From Massospora cicadina (Eukaryota; Entomophthoromycota; Entomophthoromycetes; Entomophthorales; Entomophthoraceae), in NCBI GenBank assembly GCA_022478985.1, contig JAKSZP010014506.1:183147-247146 (forward strand): a stretch of DNA of 64,000 nucleotides. The letters run 5' to 3'. The translations under genes and the position numbers were made by a program. Position 1 is the first letter of the stretch; each line of letters starts with the position of its first letter. The notes beneath the pieces are model-generated. The model saw only the letters and a program-made list of their open reading frames with translations. It searched no databases and was not told where the DNA came from. Of this stretch, positions 42,085 through 53,290 are shown piece after piece.

Positions 42085-42226
42085 TTGGTGCCCAACCCAA
42101 AAGGAGGAGCTGCCACACATCAGAAGCAGCTTTTTTTAGTACTAGATTCAGAAGCAGCTTTTTTTTAGTACTAGATGGTCCCAACCCAAGGGGGGGATTC
42201 ATCATGTCAGAAGCAGCTTTTTCAAC
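42085..42226 (-). mobile_element. Clustered micro-insertions of the AGTACTAGAT family
   Basis: TTTTTTTAGTACTAGA at 42131-42146 and a T-run plus AGTACTAGATGGTCCC at about 42159-42182 lie between copies of TCAGAAGCAGC (42120, 42148 and 42208). CCCAACCCAA also recurs at 42091 and 42181. This fits two successive insertions at one target, each with its own duplication. Confidence 0.7.
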
Positions 42227-42451
42227 TTTGAGATATGCTGTTTTAAAGGTTCTTACATAAAGATATGTATCAAGCTTTAAACTGTAACAATAAAAATATT
42301 ATGATGACAAAATAACCATTTAAATTAATTGAGGCACATCATTATTAAAACTAAAATATTAATTATTCTGGAAATTTTAAACAGCTTCTTTATTCTCTCT
42401 TATTCATATTACTTTAAAAATGAGTTGCAATTAGTTGGTTATTAAGTAGTA

Positions 42452-42592
42452 TCTATATTAATAAAAGCAAGTGTATGTGTGCGTAATGCCCAGTTAAAAC
42501 TACAGCATATAGAGCTTTGAAAATTTGGATATAAGTGGACGGGAAGGGTCCTTGTGCACCTTGAAGCCGGATTTTAACTTTTTATAATAAAA
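42452..42592 (+). other. Possible second Helitron-like 5' end
   Basis: A-TCTATATTAATAAAAGCAAG then TGTATGTGTGCG resembles Helitron 5' ends (TC start after host A). It abuts the 3' end of the next entry and lacks its own 3' hairpin, so it may be a truncated copy. Confidence 0.3.
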
Positions 42593-43377
42593 CTAGCGGA
42601 GTTCCCCGTGCTTTGCTACGGTGTCTATAGAATTTCAGGTGATTCGAATTGATTAATTTAGATTTTATATATAGTTAAGCAATATCTACTCGGCCAAATC
42701 TAATTGCTCAATCGAACCAAAACCACCAACCATTCAGCTAAAATTAACTGAACTTATCAAATCAACCAATAACTAATCACCCCAAAGCTAAACTGTATCC
42801 TATCGATTTGACCAAAGACCATCAACCACTCGGCCAAATAAAATAAACCTATCAAATTAATCAGAATTTAAGTTATTTTAGCCTTTATATTGGTAGATAG
42901 CTATCAATAAGTTCAGAAACCATTAAACCTATTAAAAATCCCAACCTCCAACCACTTAGCTAAAATTGATTAAGTCTGCCAAATTAATTAAACCATCAAT
43001 CTCTTATCTGAAACTATTGAGCCTATCGAATCAACCAAAAAATAAACCACTACTTAGCAAAAATCAATTATGAAACTTACAACAGCCAAAAAACATCTAC
43101 TAAAAAAAAAACTTACAACAGCCAAAAACCTATTATCAAAAAAATCGAATTAAATGAATATGAAAATACCACGCCAAATTACTATATAAATATATTAGAA
43201 ATATATGTTCTAGATCTTAAATAGAACTGATGTTTAAATTTATGATTATTTTAAATAATTACATATTAGCATTCTGTTCCCAAACTTTATAGATAAGTGT
43301 CTGAAATAGAGCTTGTAAGATTTAATTACAGACAGACAGAATTGACAGTGAGTTTAAGAAAAGTGTATAAAAAGTGA
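42593..43377 (-). mobile_element. Helitron-like element, 785 bp
   Basis: Minus strand: 5' A-TCACTTTTTATACAC with CTGTCTGTCTGTAATT nearby; 3' hairpin CCGTAGCAAAGCACGG (42606-42621), GGGAACTCCG, then CTAG and host T. Insertion between A and T without duplication holds at both ends. The body matches 1520-1800. It has no RepHel gene, so it would need an enzyme from elsewhere. Confidence 0.55.
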
Positions 43378-43444
43378 TTATGTCAGGATTCAAACAACTG
43401 AACTTTTATAGAGTTGAAGTTTAGAGCCAAAAGCTGAGCCAATT

Positions 43445-45100
43445 ATGCTAGAATTTTTTTAAAACTCCATACTTTATTAAATAAATTTAAGGGAAAGTAA
43501 GAGGGGAGGGCAGAATACAGACAATTTGGCCAAGGGTAAAAAAGACCAGGGATTTGGGCCGCTAGAGTTCTAGCACCTCCAACCATTGCTGATCGGTGAT
43601 CGCCATTGCTAGCCATGGTTCTAGCAGCGGCGGGCTTACAGGTCATACTATTATCAGATGATTAGTAGCTTCATCACATGCAATGAGCAATCTGGCGGGG
43701 AAAGCCAAATGTGTGGCCTTATAACATCTGGGGATTATGCATGAGAATTTTGAGATCTGGCAGAGCTGATTAGAGATAATCCAAATGGTCTTCAATACCA
43801 AACCTCTGTGATGGGGGCACTCATTGCTCATAACCTTGGTGATGAGCACACAGTGAATTACCCATACACAATAATGGTAAATGAAGGCTCATAGTTGTAT
43901 TGGAGCTATTCTCAGGTTTTTGTAAAGAATAGGTCCTGCAATAGATGTATACCTGGAGGTGAATGATTGCCTGATTGGATATATTATATTGTGGACCAGT
44001 ATTTTTTGAACATGGTGCATTCATAATAGCAATATGCTATGTCTGCTTTTGGTTTAGCATATATGGGGCATTCTTTGTGCTGGTAATATGGCCTGCTGTG
44101 CTTACCTAATTTGAATGCCTGATTAAGGATCTGCCATGTTACTGCCCAGTGTTTGGCTGTAACCAAGCAGGAGTTCAGGCCCAAAATCAACTCCTTCATT
44201 GGGTGGTTGGTGTCATGGCCTTTGGTAGTCCAGTCATTAAGGATTTGTGGGTGGGTGGGCAGATTGCACCCCAGTTTTGGGAGCAGATCCCTATATTCTA
44301 TCAGCATCAATTTGTACCTAATTCTGATCAACTTGGTTGCATATTTGTCAGCGATTCGGTTATGTTCCTCTCAGCTTGTTGTAGTAATCATTGCAGAATT
44401 ATGTTCTTCAACATCCCTTTGAATTTGATTGGCCTTTCAGTCCAATTTTTTGAATGACCACCCACCCTGGCGCATGGCCCAATTGCAGAGTCACCAGTAG
44501 TATGGGGCTTCTTTTCATGAGGTTATCTTTGGGTGGTTCACCATCCATTCACATAATGATCAGGGGAGACTGGCTCTTGGAGGCCTTGAGCCCTTGCCCA
44601 GTTCACACCCATGCTAGAGTTGGGCAGTGTATGTGCATCTGTGTTAGCTTCAAAAATGACTTCCCCCATATGTGTTGGGCGTGAGATTCAAAGTCCAGTA
44701 GGCCCATGCCTCATTCATTTTTTGGTTTTGACAGGGCTTCCAGTGGAATTGGTGCTTCCTTCACCTTGAACCACAGAAAAATTTGGAGCATTGACCTGAT
44801 TTTCTTCTCTAGGTTTGGGCTCATTGGCAGCACATGAGAAACATACCATAGCTTCAAGAAGATAAGATGTTTATTGCCTGCACTTTCTCCTTGAGGCATA
44901 GTCTGGCACTTTTCCAGCATGACATTTGGAATGATAAGCTTGTTAATACTTCTTGTTCAGTCTTCAGTACAGCTGGTCCCTTGTCATTGAAGAGTATTCT
45001 GAGGTATCAGACTGTCTGGGAGCTCATAATTGGCGTTGTATCAGTTGGTGGGCTGAAGTTCAGGTTGCCAACTGTCAGGGTAAATACTGACATTAGTGGA
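43445..45100 (-). pseudogene. 5'-truncated LINE, RT C-terminal region only
   Basis: Minus-strand fragments in order: V-R-Y-L-G-I-L-F-N-like Q-T-V-W-Y-L-R-I-L-F-N-D-K-G-P (about 45000); L-K-L-W-Y-V-S-H-V-L-P-M; G-M-G-L-L-D-F-E-S-H-A (about 44700), a block also present in the LINE at 56.6 kb as G-D-M-G-L-L-D-F-R-A-H-A; and a zinc-type C-P-I-x-A...H/Y-C-x-Y-E-C segment (43984-44080). The polyadenylation signal AATAAAGTATGG and an A-rich end lie at about 43450-43475. The RT active site is absent. No clear target duplication. Confidence 0.75.
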
Positions 45101-45179
45101 ATTACTGAGATTATAGATATTGTCAGTCAGATCAATATGATATGTGATAAAGTTAGATCAGATAATTGCATATCAAATT

Positions 45180-45553
45180 AATGATTGTAGTGAAAATATT
45201 CAATTAATCATTTAAATTACTTTATTTGAATAGTATTCAGCCAATTAATTGCACCAAAACAAATTTATGATGAGACTGAGATGATTCCCACTGCCTTTAA
45301 AAATCACATACAAATTTGTAATCCCATAAGCACTAGAGAAGAATAGTGCACTGTTTAAAATCAATTAAGCTTAGGTAAGTCCAGGAAGTTGGATGGTATA
45401 TAAAACCAAGGCATTCATTTGGTTGATCTTTGCGGTCAATAAAATTATTTTTATAATGTAAACACTATTAAGTTTATTTACTAAAGTGTTAAAATTACCG
45501 ATCTACCACCCCAGCCTACAAGAAACTCCTTCCAACTTTCTCCTTTTAAAGCC
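45180..45553 (+). promoter_or_regulatory. Possible LTR or promoter region upstream of the small ORF
   Basis: A TATA box GGTATATAAAACC at about 45396-45408 is followed by AATAAAATTA (about 45441) and a TGTTAAAATTACC word at 45487. This is the layout of an LTR R/U5, but no partner LTR was found in the window. Confidence 0.35.
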
Positions 45554-45991
45554 ATGTCTTTAAGCAACTCCCTTACCAGCTTACCCACCATTCCTTATAC
45601 CTGGACACCTCTAGTGTCCTTGTCATACTGGGCTAAACCCCTTGGTTATGCTAACTCATGGTTAGCTACCCCCAACCAGGTCATTAGTACACCAGCCCCT
45701 GACAATTTGTCTGCCACTATTTACAATAAATATCCCACCGCATTTTTATTATTGGGGGCTTTGATATATGCCTTTTTGATGGGAAGTTACCAATTGTTGG
45801 TGTGGATGTTTTCCCCAGTAAAGAAAGATAAAAGGAATAGCGGCGGAAGCCAGCGAGCACCCCTAAGCTGGAATTCTACATCCTGCATTGGAAACAGCAG
45901 ATTAATGATTTTTACGCTCATTTTTGAACTTCAGATTTACTTCCCATCACAATTCAACTTTCAGATTTTTCAGATGGTTTTTCGAATTTGA
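45554..45991 (+). CDS. Small ORF with one predicted transmembrane segment
   Basis: 145 codons from ATG 45554 in the context AAAGCCATG. Residues 1-55 are Ser/Pro/Thr-rich with several Trp and Tyr. About residues 61-85 (A-F-L-L-L-G-A-L-I-Y-A-F-L-M-G-S) are a clear hydrophobic helix, followed by a basic P-V-K-K-D-K-R cluster, which suggests a single-pass membrane protein with a positive inner side. Beyond about residue 100 the composition changes and the frame may be fortuitous. A TATA box lies 150 bp upstream. I do not recognise it. It could be an accessory protein of a truncated element, or chance. Confidence 0.35.
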   Translation: MSLSNSLTSLPTIPYTWTPLVSLSYWAKPLGYANSWLATPNQVISTPAPDNLSATIYNKYPTAFLLLGALIYAFLMGSYQLLVWMFSPVKKDKRNSGGSQRAPLSWNSTSCIGNSRLMIFTLIFELQIYFPSQFNFQIFQMVFRI

Positions 45992-46019
45992 CAATATTTT
46001 GAGCTTTTGTTTGGATTAA

Positions 46020-47071
46020 TTTAAAAGTGTGATTGGGAGCATCAAATATGGCTCCAAGCATCTTCAGATGGTCCACCATCTGCAAGGTTGTTATTTATGG
46101 GTTACTAGTGCCATTACCATAATCTGATGCAGTTCTCAGTAGGCTGAAGTGCCATCTGCATGGCTATGCGTGCATCAAAGTCAGTCAGCACATTCACCCC
46201 TGCCAAGATCTGAGATTCTTGGTAAAACCGATTGGAGAAACTAGCCAGAGTCTCATCCTTTCAGAATTGTATACCCATAAATTTCTTTATTTCAATTTGC
46301 CATCTGAGTAGTACTTCCAAACTCCAGCATGATTGCTGCTTTTGCTTCAGCGTATGCCTAGTTGTCCCCATTGAGGTGTGGTAGCACCAGAATCTGAAAT
46401 CAATGCTAAGACAGTTCATTACGTTAACAGCTTTCTGATGGTCTGCATATCTAAACATGGTCATCTTAAAGAGATGGAAAAACGCCTTGCGTTATCCTGG
46501 TGAAAGGTGGGCAACTTCAGCATATTTTAGATTTCCTTGGTCGCTCCACTCATAGGAGATTCTTTCCCAACAACTCAAGTAGCCATAGGAGTGGCTTTGG
46601 GAGTCATTTCCAACATATTAGCAAATGATTTAGGCATATTTTGGGGCATAGTGGTCTTCCCTATTGAAGTTTTGCATGCATTTTCATTGGCCTCATTTGC
46701 CTCAAATTGCGCACAATCAAATTTGTGATTTTCAATACTTCAATACACTTCGTCATTTTCCCCATATCCTCATGAAACCGCCAGATGCCCTCACGTTCTG
46801 CTTCATATTCAGTCTTTTGGAATAAAACTTTCTTATTAGGTTCACCCTCTTTCTGCTTCAAAGAAGAAACTTTTCCACACAGGTCATTAATTTCAGTTCC
46901 AACTTTTTTGAGCATCTCTTCCACCTTTATTACACGCTCCTCCAAGGTATTAACATCAGCTTGAGATGTTGAGCTAAACACATTCTGATTGAAGGCCTGT
47001 AATTCCATACAGAGTTTCCAAAGCTTATCCTTATAAGACTTTGTGGTTTGTATTAGATTTTGACAACTCAA
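46020..47071 (-). pseudogene. Gag of a truncated Ty3 element (call it I)
   Basis: The ORF 46661-47071 starts 22 nt from the primer-binding site and encodes a coiled-coil protein (L-E-E-R-V-I-K-V-E-E-M-L-K-K-V and similar heptads), like the gag N-terminus of N1 and P1. Further left, about 46100-46470 reads as a capsid-type stretch with stops (D-E-T-L-A-S-F-S-N-R-F-Y-Q-E near 46245). No knuckle, pol or 3' LTR follows; the element is cut near 46020. Confidence 0.65.
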
Positions 47072-47075
47072 CTAC

Positions 47076-47093
47076 TCCCTGTAGTGAGCACCA
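47076..47093 (-). other. Primer-binding site of element I
   Basis: Minus-strand TGGTGCTCACTACAGGGAG-type sequence, 17 of 18 nt as in P1 and N1, 2 nt from the LTR. Confidence 0.75.
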
Positions 47094-47095
47094 AT

Positions 47096-47284
47096 TGTTA
47101 AAATCTTGGCCGCTAGATGATTGCTCAATTCTGGCCCTGATTTCAACTGCACAGATCCTTGAGCATTTGCATTGATTGTTTAAACATTATATAAACTGGG
47201 GAAATAATAGTATGAAGAGTAACTCTCTTTACGCTAGTTGTAACTTTCCAAGCCAAATTACACAAATTTAAAATTAAACAAATC
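47096..47284 (-). repeat. Inner end of the element I 5' LTR
   Basis: Plus-strand start TGTTAAAATCTTGG. It resembles the E LTR in layout (CTGCACAG...CTTG, ATAATAGTATGA). It breaks at about 47285. Sequence resembling the middle of the E LTR reappears at about 49690-49950, so the ORF1-like segment may be inserted here. Confidence 0.5.
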
Positions 47285-47311
47285 ATATTTGCCCATGGTA
47301 GTTTTGCTCCA

Positions 47312-49030
47312 ATGTCCTCAGATTCTCCGCTGGCTGCTCCAGCGTGGGGCAGCGGCGAAACTCCCCCCACCATTTTCCATCCGGCAGGAAAACGCGCTAG
47401 GACTGGTTCACCCAGTCATTCCAAACCCATGGGCCAATTTGTTCCGCCCAAGGACCTGGACGCCCACCTTGCTCATACCCAAGTGGTACCACGCTACCCC
47501 TAGTGCTCCCCCGGAGCAACATGCAATACAGCCTAAGGGTCAAATATGGGAAACTATTCACATACCACGACCAAGCCATTATTGAAATGGCACAGGCAGT
47601 GATGATACCTACCAGATTTATTGATTTCCGCCCCTACAAGGGGTATTTCAACCTCAGCTTCACCTGCGAAGCTGACGCTGCCACTGCAGCAACTGTGCCC
47701 CTGGTATTCCAGGGCACCCCTTTCCCCACAAATTGGACTCAGCTCCCAGTGGACACCACTTCAGTGGTCCAATAGGCTAGCCTGCCCACCCACCTCCACC
47801 CTGAAGTGTTCCACCAGGAGCTGATGGCCGGTTTGGCAGCCTATGGCTCCAACCCCATCTTTTAAAATGTGGTCCCAAATGGGGCCACACAACTTGCTGG
47901 GCCTCTGGCATATGCCACAATAAGCCCTGAATTTAATAAAATTGCAGTGGCAATTCCGCCGTGCACTGTATTTCCTCAGCGCCCAACCATCTGTTTTGGG
48001 CCCGCGTCAAGGGTGGGTGGACGATCTGTCCGTCATGTTTCAAGTTATACCACTTAAAAAGCAAGTGCCTATTCTCAACCACTTCAGGTAGATCGGACAA
48101 TTCATCGCCAACCTCCAATCCGCTGCCCACCCTGTACAATTTCTGGCATGGGGCACAATCATACCTCCTCCACTCCCAAAGCCTGTTGCTGCAGCTGCAC
48201 CTGCAGCCACCAACCAGCCTCCTCCTCACCCCAATGCCATAAATAATTCCTTCAATCAAGAATCAGATTAGATCCCAGTTTGATCCCATGCTTCCTCAAA
48301 TGAATCAAACAAACCTCAACCATATGCTGATTCCCCAATCCAATTCAACCAAAACCCATGGGAATTATTGGCTGAAATTGATGAATCAGGTAAGTATATT
48401 GAAGAACCATTGCTGCAAGTTGAGCGGCTCTGTAACGCAGAATGGGACGCAAAATTTCTGCCTCAGAAATATGTCCCACAACCTATTGCCAAACCGTTCT
48501 ACAGTGACCACCAGCTTGTAGTAGAAGCAGCCACCACACCAGATTGCCATCCGCTCTGCAAAGCTGCCGCCAAATCTGTGGCTGTGCTCGCAGGAGGAAT
48601 TCCACCTCCCGTTATCCCCAAAAATCTTACTGCACAAAGTAAGATCAACATGAAAACTTTACATAAAAACGTCACTTAAGCCATCCAGAACGTAGTAACA
48701 GTAGCACGGAATCTGTAAGTAAAAATAACCCAAACCAACATTGTCACATTCATTAAACTCCCAGACGCCCACCTCAAAGCTGAAGATGCTTTGGGCAAAT
48801 ACATCGTTGGTATAATGGTGGCTGGCAACTATTCAGAAGTTCCAGTCATCAAGAATTTTGAACCCCACACCGCTGATGCCCTTACACCATTACTATCTGC
48901 CTTAACACGCACCCTACTCTGGGATGAGATGGATGCGGCTGAAGATGAGCCCACAATCCCCCCTCCCCATCCACCATGGAGGGATAGCAATATTTGCTGT
49001 CCACCTGGTTGGATATTTTGTTAGGTATGA
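47312..49030 (+). pseudogene. Gag/ORF1-like frame with CCHC knuckle, probably LINE ORF1
   Basis: Starts M-S-S-D-S-P-L-A-A-P-A-W at 47312. After a shift near 47500 it continues Y-S-L-R-V-K-Y-G-K-L-F-T-Y (47530-47775), with F-I-D-F-R-P-Y-K-G-Y-F-N-L-S-F-T like an RRM/ORF1 strand pattern. A further shift leads to V-K-G-G-W-T-I-C-P-S-C-F-K-L-Y-H-L-K-S-K-C (48012-48074), an exact C-x2-C-x4-H-x4-C knuckle. Then come a Pro-rich linker and an acidic C-terminal part (48368-48679). No EN/RT follows. The order RRM-like then CCHC fits LINE ORF1; an LTR Gag is the alternative. Confidence 0.5.
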
Positions 49031-49640
49031 TTCAATTGATCCATCCATTTTGGTCGTTTTGTTTAAATCGTTATTTTTTACAATGATTATTATTTTTAGT
49101 TTGGTAAAGACCATCCCCTGGTCATCTTACCTCGGTTAAATAAAAGAGTTTGAAGACTATTATTATGGTTGATTTCCCAAAAGCCACATTGAGTGCAAAG
49201 TCTAAAGCTAGACATGTGCTTCTTTATTGTGAAGATATTTTGATAAAGGTAGGGAACACTTTCCATATTCTCTTCTCGCAGAGCCAAGTGGAGATTTGAT
49301 AACAACCTAAGGATATCTGATCTTTGCACTTTTATCCCAATAGTAATGTTATACAACCAATGTAAAACAACTAAGTTATTATCAGGTTTGAATCTAATTT
49401 TATTAGGGAATATTTGGTGGTTTTTATAGTAAAATTGGAACACAACTTTTCAGCTGTCTGCTGGGAATTATTTGCTCTCCTATACTGGTTTGACCCTCAA
49501 TTTTAGTCACTGAATCTAATTGGGTATCTTTAACTTGATTTTTCTTAGGTAGCATAATCCTTGGCTGTTCAGAGACCAAAATATTGTTTTTTAAAATCAA
49601 AATAGTTGTGTTGGCTGATGACGATCCTACCATTTATCAC
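49031..49640 (-). other. Two short open frames, unrecognised
   Basis: Minus ORFs 49424-49633 and 49096-49443 lie in adjacent frames. The second has a C-x2-C (L-C-T-Q-C-G-F-W) and charged residues. They could be parts of one decayed protein. I recognise no family. Confidence 0.25.
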
Positions 49641-49691
49641 AAGCATTAGAATGCTTAGATAATTTCTGGTGACTCCCCATCCATTCACTAT

Positions 49692-49945
49692 GAACGATTC
49701 CCAATAATTTGACTATTGGGTGTTTCTTCCCTCACTTAATTCATTCTCAATATTGTTGGGGATGTTTCTTGATGAGAATATCTTTAGTTGGCAACCATTA
49801 CCAAGATATTAATTGTCCACTGCAGTTATTTGAGTATTGGGTATTGTTCCCTCATCAAATTTATGCTTAATATCATTGGGGATGATTCCTGACAATAATC
49901 TCTCTAATTAACAACTGTTGCTAAGATATATGATTGTAAATCCAA
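49692..49945. repeat. Two-unit tandem repeat, 121-bp period
   Basis: TATTGGG at 49714 and 49835, TTCCCTCA, TTGGGGATG and AAGATAT recur at the same offset of about 121 bp. The unit resembles the middle of the E LTR (TTCCCTCAGATT...GAGATTCCCTGGTGACA). Confidence 0.6.
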
Positions 49946-50574
49946 TTGTCAATTTAATTGGTCAATAGGCTATATAATGTGGTCAAATAAAATTTCAACA
50001 CATGAAAAGTTTGCAAACTTCGTCCACTGAGGAGAGATTATCTCCAAAAGCAAGGTCACATCCTGATGTCATATAGCATCCATAATGTTAGTAGACCCTA
50101 AGTGTCTACTATAACAGTACTCCTCACTTGAGTAGGGAGGGCAGCAGCATTGTATTATGGCCACTATGGTCTAGTTTTTATGTAGACTAAGAAAAATATG
50201 GCCCCTATAGTGGAGCAGCTATCAGATAAAGGGTGTAATTTGAAATGAGAAAAATCTGAGTGGAAGTTTGTTTACTGAAACAAAAAGTAGAAAATTGACT
50301 GATAACTGTATCTGTGGGGACAGTTTTCTTATGTGCTAGGGATTGAGGAATAAATAATTTTTGCATTAACCAAGGGTAACGCAATCACATTTGATTACAG
50401 TGGATTGACATTCAAAATCCTCCTGACGCTATATCAATCTCATTCTTGACTAGAAGACATATGCACATATTTTGCCCTCAAATTTCCATCCAAGCGCGAT
50501 TTCACTTAGCAGATTGGCAACGCTTTGTATGATGGTTGACTGGGTGATCCCTTAGCCAGGCCACATATAGGAGG
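49946..50574. other. Unassigned sequence
   Basis: Contains TATATAATG at about 49973 and no supported open frame. Possibly the rest of a divergent LTR. Confidence 0.4.
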
Positions 50575-51203
50575 TCACATTTGGGTATAAAATGTATTAG
50601 TTATGCCCAAACCTGTTGGGGCCACGCTTGCCTTTGATTTCAGAAGGATGACACATTGATGGAGTTTCAATTCTGAGCATTCCGCGGATGACTTAATTAT
50701 GCTGGGAATTGATTTATCAACATTAGTGGACCACTCATTGGGGCCTGGGATTATCAAGGGAGGGGAATGACCATAAACTTTCACTGACAGTGGCTTCTTA
50801 CCGTCGCCATCTCCAAACACCCCCTCAATTCTCTTTACCAACTCTTGGTGGTAAAATAGGGAGGTAAGGGTGCAATCATGAGGGGTAGGCTATCACCCAC
50901 CTTATATCCACCACATGGGCTAAATTGCCCTGGGAAACAAGAGTGACAGCCACCTTCTTCACCCCCTTTTTTATGAAACAGAAATTCCTCATAGTTGAGG
51001 TGCGGGGGGTGCTCCCTAGGACTTACATCTCCAATGCGTAACTCACAGCACCTTGGAACCAGTGGTGCCTTGTGGACTTTGGCTGGCCTTGTGGGTTCTG
51101 GCATACCCACAAAGGAAGCCAGCCCTTTCCCTAGCACGCTGGGTTCCCAACACTTATGGATTGTTTTAAGGGCCTTTGATATGTTGTAAAGTAGAATTTT
51201 CAC
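50575..51203 (-). pseudogene. Unrecognised two-part reading frame
   Basis: ORFs 50835-51203 and 50575-50841 meet with a frame change near 50838 and read through each other as G-x-W-R-W-R / G-D-G-D-G. The first part is Pro-rich with four Cys (C-H-S-C-F-P-G-Q-F-S-P-C). The second ends S-V-A-P-T-G-L-G-I-T-N-T. It may be a decayed gag. No homology is claimed. Confidence 0.3.
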
Positions 51204-51876
51204 AATTAACCCCTAGAGCATCACTTCCAAAAATTTATCAGGTCGTCTAAAACCCTGGCATACAGTGCCATCCACTGAGCATTGTCACACCTTATATGAA
51301 TGGCTAGTCCTCTTCAAATTATTTGTTACCCTGACAACATCATATAAGGCAGTAGATAATTCTTTTGAAATTTAGAGTGGTAATACCAGCTCAAATCATT
51401 GCAATCCTTTACAGAGTATCTCATTAATTTGGTATATACCCCAAACTCTACACTCAGATGGTCTATAAAATGCAGATATCAGCCCTTTATAGTAGCTTAC
51501 TTCCATTGTTACAATATTTTAGATGGTCTATATCATGATAGAGTAAGTATAGCCCTATTTTATGAATACCACTGTTATACTTATACTCAACCTTTTTACA
51601 TACTATAGGTAGATGAACATTTCATATGCATAAGAACTAATACATGAATATTTAGATATCATAGTTAGTATATGCTTTACTTTACTCAACCCCCTTCTAA
51701 TTGAACTTACACTTTTTAGGATTGTCATAAAAGCGGAAAATGAGATTAATACTGGCCTGTCAATTAAAATTTGTGATCACCCAAAAGGTAAGCCAGAATG
51801 GTAGAGGCACTGCTTTTCTAATGACTTGAAAGTGGGACGGAAGGCGGCAGACCACAAATGGCGACTCAAGATGATT
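51204..51876. other. Unassigned AT-rich sequence left of G2
   Basis: No recognisable element or domain. An open frame at 51777-52160 on minus overlaps the G2 LTR and is not a gene. Confidence 0.4.
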
Positions 51877-52760
51877 TTCAAGAGAGTATCTAGTTCCCTC
51901 TCATTCCCAGAAAGGTGGTGCGGGATACCCATCCACAACGCCAGGAAACTAGTCATTAGCAAAATTAGAAATAAGGCACTGCAGATGGCAGGAGCAAAAG
52001 GGACCTGGAGCAAAGGTATACAACACTGAATATTAGGAGATAACACATAAACAACAAAACTTGATTGGACTCCAAAGGGGAATCCATAACAAAGTGGAGA
52101 TGGTGTCAGGGTGCTTGGGTTCCTCAATCTGGAGGGGACCAGGGCGTCCCAGAGGTGCACTAGATACTGTCATTAATTTTTCAAAATGAAGTGGCCAATG
52201 TTGTTGGCGATCTCCTCAAAGAGATCCGTGCAAAGGTTCTCTCAAGGGACCATGCAAAAAATGGAAACTAATGGAGTTTTTTATATAGGAAGTTTACCAA
52301 CAAGGAAAGTTGGTCTCAAGGATAATAATTAAACTATGGGGGAAAGCCTTTGATCTGCAGGAGCGGTGCTAAGTATAAATGAACCGATAGACGCACACTA
52401 CCATCAGGAATGGTATTGTAACTCAAGATAGTCCAAATTTGAGTGATCAATAGCAACTGGATCTTACCTGACTTCATAATATTGTAAATATAATGGGTTA
52501 CAAAACGCGTTCCCCAAGCAACAAAACAAAACCTCTTTCATATATAATGTAGCTGGTGCGCTTTAACGCCATTGCTGTAACGCATGGATGAGCATCAATA
52601 ACATCCCCAGGACCAACCTGTGCATTTCTCGCCTGTACCCAGCGTTGGCCCAGGGTATGTCTTAAGTCTGGGAAGCCTAGCAACCTAACCTTTTCGGCCT
52701 CCTGACTTCCAACCTTGTCTTTAAAGTATGTGCCCTCAAATATGTCATGTAGCCATAACA
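51877..52760 (-). repeat. G2 3' LTR
   Basis: Homologous to the H LTRs over most of its length (AACGCCAGG-AACTAGTCATTAG; GGGAAG-TTTACCAACAAGG; CGCTTTAACGCC). Minus-strand start TGTTATGGCTACATG. The left limit is set by alignment with H and is approximate. Confidence 0.7.
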
Positions 52761-52799
52761 TTAACCTCTTGTTCTCTTGGGGCTCCACCCCCTCCAGGG

Positions 52800-53290
52800 G
52801 CTTTTGCCAAAGAAAAAGTCATATGGCAGGGTCTAGCTTCTTGGCGGCGATGGTTTTCTTTGACTTAGGTCCTGCAGCCTCCAGGAAACGCTTGTGGAGA
52901 ACTTCAATTAGATTTTAACCATGGGCACAGTCACGCGCTGATACACAACTGTTCTCCGCTGCATCAATCCCTTTCAGTATACAAGGTGCATAAGTCATCT
53001 TCTTACATGGCGGGAGGTTACAATCTCCTCAACTTTCCACTCTGGCACAACACCAACGAGATAAGCTCCGTAGTCTCGAGTAGGGGCCCTCAAAAAACGT
53101 CAACTTACTTTAATGAAAGCCATCAAAAGATCCATAATGGGGGGAACCAACTGATATTAGGCGTGGCCCACCTTTCTGAAAACAAGATAAGGCACTATCC
53201 TCTTTGGTCCCAGATTTTTGCATGGCTGCTTAATTGGGATGTTTCTAGCATCAAGCATCACGAGATCCCCTTCCTTGTATCAGGGCCTAC
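52800..53290 (-). pseudogene. G2 integrase C-terminus and chromodomain
   Basis: Minus strand, degenerate. Near 53180-53230 G-P-K-R-I-V-P-Y-L-V-F matches H's G-P-K-R-I-G-P-Y-R-M-V. Near 52860-52960 reads D-C-A-H-x-x-N-L-I-E-V-L-H-K-R-F-L-E-A, the chromodomain C-terminal helix and tail. Several stops. Confidence 0.6.

Noticed and set aside
51777..52160. 127-codon minus ORF with hydrophobic stretches as a membrane protein
   Set aside because: It overlaps the G2 LTR, which aligns with the H LTRs where the frame is not kept.
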